Assembly: GCA_938003855.1 (NCBI GenBank)
Contig: CALKXD010000147.1
Span: forward strand, 1 to 64,000
DNA from: an uncultured Granulosicoccaceae bacterium
GTDB taxonomy: Bacteria > Pseudomonadota > Gammaproteobacteria > Granulosicoccales > Granulosicoccaceae
Length of the DNA stretch: 64,000 nt
Direction: 5' to 3'
Made by a program: the position numbers and the translations under genes. The notes beneath the pieces are model-generated. The model made no database searches. It worked only from the letters and a program-made list of their open reading frames with translations, and was not told the origin of the DNA. Positions 58,125 through 64,000 of the stretch are shown here, piece by piece; the first letter of the stretch is position 1, and the number at the start of each line of letters is the position of its first letter.

Positions 58125-59155
58125 TAGCGCTTTTCATTGCTGCAGGTAATCAGTTCGGCCAGCTTGTTTTTTGCATGACCATCGGCAATCAGTTGCAGGG
58201 CACGCTCGACACCTTGCTGGTGCGTTTCAGCAATACCTGCAACATAGATCGCTGCCCCGGCATTCAGAGCAACAATATCGCGAGCCGGCCCGGGGATATT
58301 ATCGAGCACCTGATTTACCATCGCCAGACTTTCTACAGCACTCGACACTTTAATGGCAGAGATGTCCGTTTTCGCCATCGAAAAGTTCTCTGGCTCTATA
58401 ACGTAGCTTTCGATATCGCCGTCTTTCAGTTCGGCCACATGCGTCGATGCACCAATGGTAATTTCATCCATACCGTCTTCGCCGTGCACCACCATCGCGC
58501 CGACACTGCCAAGCCGTTGTAACACCTGCGCCATCGGCTCGACCAGGTGTCGACTGTAAACGCCCATCACCTGACGCGGTGCAGATGCCGGATTGGTCAA
58601 CGGCCCAAGCACGTTAAATATGGTGCGCATACCCAGTTCCTTGCGCGGGCCAATGGCAAACCGCATGGCACCATGATGACGCGGCGCAAACATAAAACCG
58701 AGCCCGACTGTATCAACACAATAAGCCACCTGCTCTGCATCCAACTCTATATTGACACCGGCGGCTTCCAGTAAATCGGCAGCACCTGAACTGCTGGAGA
58801 CCGCTCGATTGCCATGCTTGGCGACCTTCACACCCGCCGACGCAGCCACCAACGCACTGGTGGTTGAGATATTAAACGTACTGCTGCTGTCACCGCCGGT
58901 TCCCACTACATCGAGCAGGTCTGACGATTGGCAGCTCACTCCACTGGCCAGATCACGCATTACCTCAGCGGCGGCCGCAACCTCTACCACAGACTCACCT
59001 TTGCAACGCAGAGCAACCAGCAAACCGCCGATTTGCGCATCACTGCAACCACCAGACATTATTTGCCGCATGGCCTGCACCATCTCGGCGGCATCGAGGT
59101 CGTGACCGTCGGTTACCTTTGCAATCAACTGGCGGATATCCGCGTCTTCAGTCAT
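58124..59155 (-). CDS. trpD: Anthranilate phosphoribosyltransferase
   Basis: This 343-aa enzyme joins anthranilate to PRPP. The PRPP-binding glycine loop is [17 protein letters not shown], followed by [21 protein letters not shown]; the metal-binding DE is in HGEDGMDEI. It overlaps trpG by four bases and trpC by one. Confidence 0.96.
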   Translation of the reverse strand: MTEDADIRQLIAKVTDGHDLDAAEMVQAMRQIMSGGCSDAQIGGLLVALRCKGESVVEVAAAAEVMRDLASGVSCQSSDLLDVVGTGGDSSSTFNISTTSALVAASAGVKVAKHGNRAVSSSSGAADLLEAAGVNIELDAEQVAYCVDTVGLGFMFAPRHHGAMRFAIGPRKELGMRTIFNVLGPLTNPASAPRQVMGVYSRHLVEPMAQVLQRLGSVGAMVVHGEDGMDEITIGASTHVAELKDGDIESYVIEPENFSMAKTDISAIKVSSAVESLAMVNQVLDNIPGPARDIVALNAGAAIYVAGIAETHQQGVERALQLIADGHAKNKLAELITCSNEKR

Positions 59156-59739
59156 ACGGTTGTTCTCATCAGAAAGCGGTTTAACATGGCGTGACCGTGC
59201 TCGGTCAAGATAGATTCCGGATGAAACTGTACCCCTTCTACATCCAGAGTGCGGTGACGCACACCCATGATTTCTTCAATATTACCATTTTCGTTTTGCG
59301 TCCAGGCGGTGACTTCAAGGCACTCGGGCAAAGTCTGTTGCTCTATCACCAGTGAATGATAGCGTGTGACGGTAAAGGGACTTGGCAGGTCTTTAAACAC
59401 GCCCTGGTTGTTGTGATACACCGGAGATGTTTTGCCATGCATAATCTGTCCGGCGTTGACAATGGTGGCACCAAACGCCGACCCGATACACTGGTGCCCG
59501 AGGCAAACCCCGAAAACCGGTATCTGCGCTGCCAGACGATGTATCAATTCCACCGAGATACCGGCTTTTTCCGGAGTACACGGCCCCGGAGACACAACCA
59601 GATGATCAGGCTTTGCCTCGCACACCTGTTGCACGGTGATGCAGTCATTGCGATGCACCTCGACATCAGCGCCCAGCTCCGCAAAATACTGAACCAGATT
59701 GTAGGTAAACGAGTCGTAGTTATCGAGCATGATCAGCAT
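59152..59739 (-). CDS. trpG: Anthranilate synthase glutamine amidotransferase subunit
   Basis: This 195-aa class I amidotransferase supplies ammonia to TrpE. The nucleophile lies in [11 protein letters not shown] and the catalytic His-Glu in VQFHPESIL. It overlaps the end of trpE by seven bases. Such subunits can also serve aminodeoxychorismate synthase, but its place inside the trp operon favours TrpG. Confidence 0.95.
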   Translation of the reverse strand: MLIMLDNYDSFTYNLVQYFAELGADVEVHRNDCITVQQVCEAKPDHLVVSPGPCTPEKAGISVELIHRLAAQIPVFGVCLGHQCIGSAFGATIVNAGQIMHGKTSPVYHNNQGVFKDLPSPFTVTRYHSLVIEQQTLPECLEVTAWTQNENGNIEEIMGVRHRTLDVEGVQFHPESILTEHGHAMLNRFLMRTTV

Positions 59740-61232
59740 CGCGGCAATCCTCCCGAGTTATCGAGCCCACCCTCGGCAAGTGCTGCAGCGCGAAATACGG
59801 CTCTGGCTTTATTTAGAGTTTCCTCCCATTCACTGTTCGGGTCTGAGTCATAGACGATACCCGCACCGGCCTGTATCGATAGCACACCGTCTTTCACCAC
59901 CGCGGTGCGTATAGCAATGGCCGTATCCACATTGCCATTCCAGGATAGATAGCCGACCGCACCCGAGTAAACGCCACGCTTGACGGGCTCGAGTTCGTCG
60001 ATAATTTCCATCGCTCTGATCTTCGGCGCGCCACTGACAGTGCCGGCGGGAAAGGTCGCGCGAATAACATCCATTGCGGTCATACCGTCTTTAATCTGAC
60101 CAATCACGTTAGAGACTATATGCATCACATGTGAATAGCGCTCGACCAGCATTTTCTCTGTTAGCTTGACGGTGCCTGTCTGCGCCACACGACCGGTGTC
60201 GTTGCGGCCCAGATCAATGAGCATTAAATGCTCGGCCAGTTCTTTTGGATCACTGAGCAGGCTCGCTTCCAGCTCGACGTCCTCCTGCTCGGTCGCACCG
60301 CGTGGCCGGGTACCGGCGATTGGCCGGACGGTTACCATGTCATCTTCCAGGCGCACTAGAATTTCGGGAGATGATCCAACCACCTGATGATCCCCCAGAT
60401 CCAGATAGTACATATAGGGGGACGGGTTTAACATTCGCAATGCTCTATAAAGATCAATCGCCGGTGCACTGAAATCGGTTGTCAGCCTCTGTGACAACAC
60501 CACCTGCATGCAATCACCCGCGGTGATGTACTCGCGAATCCGCTCAACGCCTGCCATAAAACTGTTTTGTCCAAACATAGAAACAAAACTGCTGTCATCG
60601 AGGTGTCGCGACTGATGCACAGCCAGTGGCGGCATGGGTGCGCGCAACTGACGTTCAATCTCGTCCAGACGTGCTCCACTTTGTGCTTGAGACTCTGAAT
60701 CAGTGTGCACAACAATAATCAACTTGCCAGACAAATTATCAAACACCACTACCTCATCTGATATCAGCAGCAGGATATCCGGAGTGCCCAGCGGGTCGAG
60801 TTGCTCTGACGCGACAAGGCTTGGCTCAATGTAGCGAATAGTTTCGTACCCGAAGTACCCCACCAGACCGCCCGTAAACCGCGGCAGTCCTGTGACCTCG
60901 GCAACATCAAAACGAGATTGAAACTGTTCAATCCATTGCAATGGATTAATCACTTCCTGCTGCTCGACAACGGACCCGTTGTGTTCATGAACAATCGTAT
61001 GTCCAACCACTTTGATGGCATCGCTACACGGTAGCCCGATTATTGAGTAGCGTCCCCACTTGTCACCCCCGGTAACCGATTCAAACAGGTAACTGCACGG
61101 ACGGTTGGCAACTTTCAGATACACCGATAACGGAGTATCGAGGTCAGCGAGAATTTCGCGGGTAACTACCTTACGCGGTAGTGATTGGCCGGAAAAGGCT
61201 TGAAGGCGATCGGTGGCGGGAGGTACTGTCAT
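59733..61232 (-). CDS. trpE: Anthranilate synthase component I
   Basis: This protein of about 499 aa converts chorismate to anthranilate. The chorismate-binding core has [26 protein letters not shown]-like text, [32 protein letters not shown] and [24 protein letters not shown]. The N-terminal feedback motif is present near [20 protein letters not shown]. The ATG at 61232 is chosen over a TTG at 61301 because it matches Pseudomonas-type lengths. It heads the trpEGDC operon. Confidence 0.95.
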   Translation of the reverse strand: MTVPPATDRLQAFSGQSLPRKVVTREILADLDTPLSVYLKVANRPCSYLFESVTGGDKWGRYSIIGLPCSDAIKVVGHTIVHEHNGSVVEQQEVINPLQWIEQFQSRFDVAEVTGLPRFTGGLVGYFGYETIRYIEPSLVASEQLDPLGTPDILLLISDEVVVFDNLSGKLIIVVHTDSESQAQSGARLDEIERQLRAPMPPLAVHQSRHLDDSSFVSMFGQNSFMAGVERIREYITAGDCMQVVLSQRLTTDFSAPAIDLYRALRMLNPSPYMYYLDLGDHQVVGSSPEILVRLEDDMVTVRPIAGTRPRGATEQEDVELEASLLSDPKELAEHLMLIDLGRNDTGRVAQTGTVKLTEKMLVERYSHVMHIVSNVIGQIKDGMTAMDVIRATFPAGTVSGAPKIRAMEIIDELEPVKRGVYSGAVGYLSWNGNVDTAIAIRTAVVKDGVLSIQAGAGIVYDSDPNSEWEETLNKARAVFRAAALAEGGLDNSGGLPRC

Positions 61233-61499
61233 TAGGGAGCTCGTGGTTTTCGGCAGGATCAGGGGGAGTAGTACAGGCTTTGCGGATGCAACGGGTGTCA
61301 ATTAACCCTCGCCAATGCCAACTGTGCAACCACGCTGTTTGTGATGTACCTGCTAGGACCATTTTCTCTGAGTTTGACGGCATACCGCGCAATTTATCCA
61401 CACGCCGCGACCGAGTCAAGTCACTTGCAGGTAGCAGTATGGTGCCAAGATGCCGAACAAGCGCTATATTAGAAAGATTCCCACAACAAGCGAGCGCGC

Positions 61500-63026
61500 A
61501 TGACAACCATCCAACAAGATCACCTGATCGACAGCGTCGCCGACGCGCTGCAGTTTATTTCCTACTACCACCCGAAAGACTTCATCGACGCTGTGCATCG
61601 AGCCTATGAACGTGAAGAATCAAAGCCCGCCAAAGATGCCATGGCGCAAATCTTATTGAATTCACGACTGTGCGCCGAAGGCCACAGACCTATATGTCAG
61701 GACACCGGTATCGTGACGGTGTTTGTCAAGGTCGGTATGGACGTCCGCTGGGCGGGCTCCAAGACCCCGGCCGACATGATCAACGAAGGTGTACGCCGCG
61801 CCTACCTGCACCCCGATAACAAACTGCGCGCCTCTATTCTGGCCGATCCGGCCGGCGCTCGCAGCAATACAAAAGACAACACCCCGGCGGTCATCCATAT
61901 GGAAATCGTTGCCGGCGACAAAGTTGAAATAGACATTGCCGCCAAAGGTGGTGGTTCGGAGAATAAATCTAAAATGGCGATGCTGAACCCCAGTGACAGC
62001 ATTGTCGACTGGGTCGTGAAGACCGTGCCAACCATGGGTGCCGGCTGGTGCCCGCCGGGTATGCTGGGGATCGGGATCGGTGGCACAGCAGAAAAATCTG
62101 CCGTGCTTGCCAAGCAGGTGCTGATGGACCCGGTGGATATTCACGAACTGAAAGCTCGCGGACCCGCCAGCCGAATTGAAGAACTGCGGTTGGAGATATT
62201 CGAGAAAGTCAACGCGCTGGGCATTGGCGCACAGGGGCTGGGCGGGCTCACCACGGTTCTCGATGTGAAAATCGCTGACTACCCGACCCACGCAGCGTCA
62301 TTACCAGTCAGCATGATCCCGAATTGTGCCGCCACCCGCCATGCACATTTTGTTCTGGACGGCAGCGGCCCTGCCCTGCAAACACCACCATCATTGTCCG
62401 ACTGGCCTGAAATCACCTGGGACGTCGGTCCAACCGCACGTGCGGTAAATCTCGATACGCTGACTGCAGAAGAAACCCGCTCCTTCAAGCCCGGGGAAAC
62501 CCTGTTACTCAGCGGCACGCTACTGACTGGACGTGATGCGGCGCACAAGCGCATCAAAGAGTTGCTCGATCAAGGCAAGCCCCTGCCTGTCGACCTCACC
62601 GGAAAACTGATTTATTACGTCGGTCCCGTCGACGCGGTACGTGACGAAGCGGTCGGACCTGCAGGACCAACCACATCGACCCGAATGGACAAGTTCACTG
62701 AAATGATGCTGGCCGAAACCGGCATCCTCGGCATGGTGGGCAAAGCAGAACGCGGTCCCTCCGGACTCGATGCCATCAAAAAACACCAATCGGTGTATTT
62801 AATGGCGGTTGGAGGTGCTGCGTATCTGGTCTCACGTGCGATCACCTCGGCAAAGATTGTTGCGTTTGAAGAACTCGGCATGGAGGCCATCCACGAATTC
62901 ATCGTCAAAGACATGCCCGTGACCGTGGCGGTAGACAGCCAGGGTGAAGCAGTCCACCAGACCGGCCCGGCACTCTGGCAGGGAAAAATAGCCAGCGGCG
63001 AAGTTCAACCGATCTATTTCAACTAA
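61500..63026 (+). CDS. Class I fumarate hydratase (iron-sulfur)
   Basis: This 508-aa enzyme of the TCA cycle hydrates fumarate to malate with an oxygen-sensitive 4Fe-4S cluster. Three candidate cluster cysteines are C66 (ICQDTG), C183 (AGWCPPGM) and C276 (PNCAATRH). The C-terminal half has GTLLTGRDAAHKRI and MGVGKAERGPSG-like text. It is a single-chain FumA/FumB-type enzyme, divergent from trpE. A TATATT box lies 30 bases before the ATG. Confidence 0.93.
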   Translation: MTTIQQDHLIDSVADALQFISYYHPKDFIDAVHRAYEREESKPAKDAMAQILLNSRLCAEGHRPICQDTGIVTVFVKVGMDVRWAGSKTPADMINEGVRRAYLHPDNKLRASILADPAGARSNTKDNTPAVIHMEIVAGDKVEIDIAAKGGGSENKSKMAMLNPSDSIVDWVVKTVPTMGAGWCPPGMLGIGIGGTAEKSAVLAKQVLMDPVDIHELKARGPASRIEELRLEIFEKVNALGIGAQGLGGLTTVLDVKIADYPTHAASLPVSMIPNCAATRHAHFVLDGSGPALQTPPSLSDWPEITWDVGPTARAVNLDTLTAEETRSFKPGETLLLSGTLLTGRDAAHKRIKELLDQGKPLPVDLTGKLIYYVGPVDAVRDEAVGPAGPTTSTRMDKFTEMMLAETGILGMVGKAERGPSGLDAIKKHQSVYLMAVGGAAYLVSRAITSAKIVAFEELGMEAIHEFIVKDMPVTVAVDSQGEAVHQTGPALWQGKIASGEVQPIYFN

Positions 63027-63033
63027 ACCACCA

Positions 63034-63062
63034 TACGGTGGCGGAGCATCACCGCCACCGTA
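63034..63062 (+). terminator. Hairpin after the fumarase gene
   Basis: TACGGTGGCGG and CCGCCACCGTA form a perfect 11-bp stem around AGCATCA eight bases past the stop. No U tract follows. A second hairpin, AACCTCG / CGAGGTT, lies at 63133-63152. Confidence 0.55.
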
Positions 63063-63170
63063 GGCAGATTCAGCAATTTTGTGAGCGGGTATACACCGTC
63101 AGACGCCAACATGTCTGACCGTCTCTGCCGATAACCTCGCTACGACGAGGTTCTTCAGGCGCGCTCCGCA

Positions 63171-64000
63171 ATGCGTAAAAACACACAGGCAATCGACGCG
63201 GCAGGCAGATCATCAATGCATGCCGCCGTCACTGACAGTCCCGGGTTACTCGACTTCGACGAGTGGCTCGACGCTGCCAATGACAGGAATATTGATCCAT
63301 TCATTTGCCTGAAAGATATCATCGAAGCGCGTTTGAAACACGGCCACTGCGAAATCCATCTGCAACAAGAAGCTGACATCTGTCGAGTCAGAAGCAGAAT
63401 CCAGGGCAAACTCGACGAACTGAGAATCACCTCAGAATCGATGTTACCGGAACTGCTGGCGCAACTTCACGCTGCCACCGGGGCGCCGTACCAACACCAG
63501 CTCGGTGGCGAGGTAATTACCGCCACCCGGATCGCCGGCAGGCAATGCCGGCTGGAAGCCAGCTACTTCCCGACCGCCCTGGGCTGCAGCCTGACACTGA
63601 CCATCACCCGTATCGATGCCATTCCGGAGACGCTTGATCAGTTGCCGATAGCTGCGCATACCATCGATGCTATCCGACGCCATTACCAGAGCACCGCTCG
63701 TGGCATTACGCTGGTGTGTGGCAGGAATATAGAACAGTTGCACATGCTGTACTATGCCTTGCTGGGTGAATCAAACACTCTTGAAGAAAAGGTGATATCT
63801 CTGGAACGCTTTGTCACCAAGCCGTTTCCGCGAATTAATCAGATTCGAATGACAAACGAGACCAGTCACATTGCCGAGTTTGCCACACGGCATGCAGACC
63901 GGATATTTGTTGACTGCACCGGTACCAGTCAAGCGACATACGTGAATGAACTGATCGCAATGCGCCAGCCGGCGTCGCTGCTGTTGTGCGCCTCTGACTC
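63171..64000 (+). CDS. Degenerate GspE/PilB-like protein (partial, runs off the window)
   Basis: This incomplete gene of at least 276 codons is open to the window end. Its layout follows the type II/IV secretion ATPase family: CEIHLQQEADICRVRSRIQGKLDEL resembles the SDIHIEP..VRFRIDG segment, and later ISLERFVTKPFPRINQIRM resembles the EDPVEY..INQVQV segment. Where family members have the Walker A GPTGSGKTTTLY, this one has CGRNIEQLHMLYY (184-196), and the Walker B/Asp-box region is RHADRIFVDCT. It is therefore probably not an active ATPase. The start ATG at 63171 has no clear ribosome site, so the N-terminus is uncertain. No pilus gene lies beside it. Confidence 0.6.
   Translation, partial: MRKNTQAIDAAGRSSMHAAVTDSPGLLDFDEWLDAANDRNIDPFICLKDIIEARLKHGHCEIHLQQEADICRVRSRIQGKLDELRITSESMLPELLAQLHAATGAPYQHQLGGEVITATRIAGRQCRLEASYFPTALGCSLTLTITRIDAIPETLDQLPIAAHTIDAIRRHYQSTARGITLVCGRNIEQLHMLYYALLGESNTLEEKVISLERFVTKPFPRINQIRMTNETSHIAEFATRHADRIFVDCTGTSQATYVNELIAMRQPASLLLCASD

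Noticed and set aside
1-64000. tRNA, rRNA, CRISPR array, insertion sequence or prophage
   Set aside because: Scanned for conserved tRNA loops, repeats with regular spacing and transposase or phage genes; none were seen.

Overview
The window is a contiguous piece of a free-living gammaproteobacterial chromosome. The evidence is the pilMNOPQ-aroK-aroB-damX-gltB order, the leuS-lptE pair, pepP-ubiH with a UPF0149 gene, zapA followed by a 6S RNA, rplM-rpsI, and crp beside trpCDGE and an OsmC gene. The mix resembles Pseudomonas- or Chromatiales-like genomes, but several breaks from the usual neighbourhoods suggest a marine, less-studied lineage. Species cannot be named from sequence alone. No tRNA, rRNA, CRISPR array, insertion sequence or prophage was seen.

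Layout. 1-5.1 kb holds the type IV pilus alignment and secretin genes pilMNOPQ, closed by a strong terminator. 5.2-9.2 kb holds aroK, aroB and a DamX-like AAA/SPOR protein. 9.5-17.4 kb holds gltB (with no gltD beside it), dnaG, rsmE and a cysteine-poor dksA. 17.7-20.2 kb (minus) is a cobalt-type nitrile hydratase operon (alpha, beta, accessory) ending in an exported GH114-like protein. 20.3-22.9 kb has DUF1499, YceH-like and M42 peptidase genes. 23.1-37.3 kb (minus) has a SWIM/SNF2 helicase, a DUF1704 metalloprotease-like gene, lptE, leuS, a large protein with a RelA/SpoT-like HD domain, ubiH, pepP and a UPF0149 gene. 37.4-43 kb has zapB-like, zapA, 6S RNA, a LuxR-type regulator, ilvA, rpiA and a phytanoyl-CoA-dioxygenase-like gene.

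43.2-54.4 kb is the most unusual stretch, all on the plus strand. It has a UvrA made of two UvrA units fused in one chain, a GNAT acetyltransferase fused to a catalytically damaged peptide-deformylase-like domain, and then XdhC, a Rieske oxygenase, a MoxR/CoxD ATPase and a CoxE VWA protein. The last block looks like CO-dehydrogenase-type maturation genes without the molybdenum enzyme. 54.5-63.0 kb returns to core genes: rpsI, rplM, osmC-like, crp, trpCDGE and class I fumarase. The window ends inside a GspE/PilB-related gene that appears to have lost its Walker motifs.

Best leads for new biology are the HD-domain protein, the GNAT/deformylase-like fusion, the cox-like module paired with a Rieske oxygenase, the degenerate PilB-like protein, and an 82-nt base-paired element downstream of dksA. 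All functional calls rest on motif recognition by eye; no database search was run.
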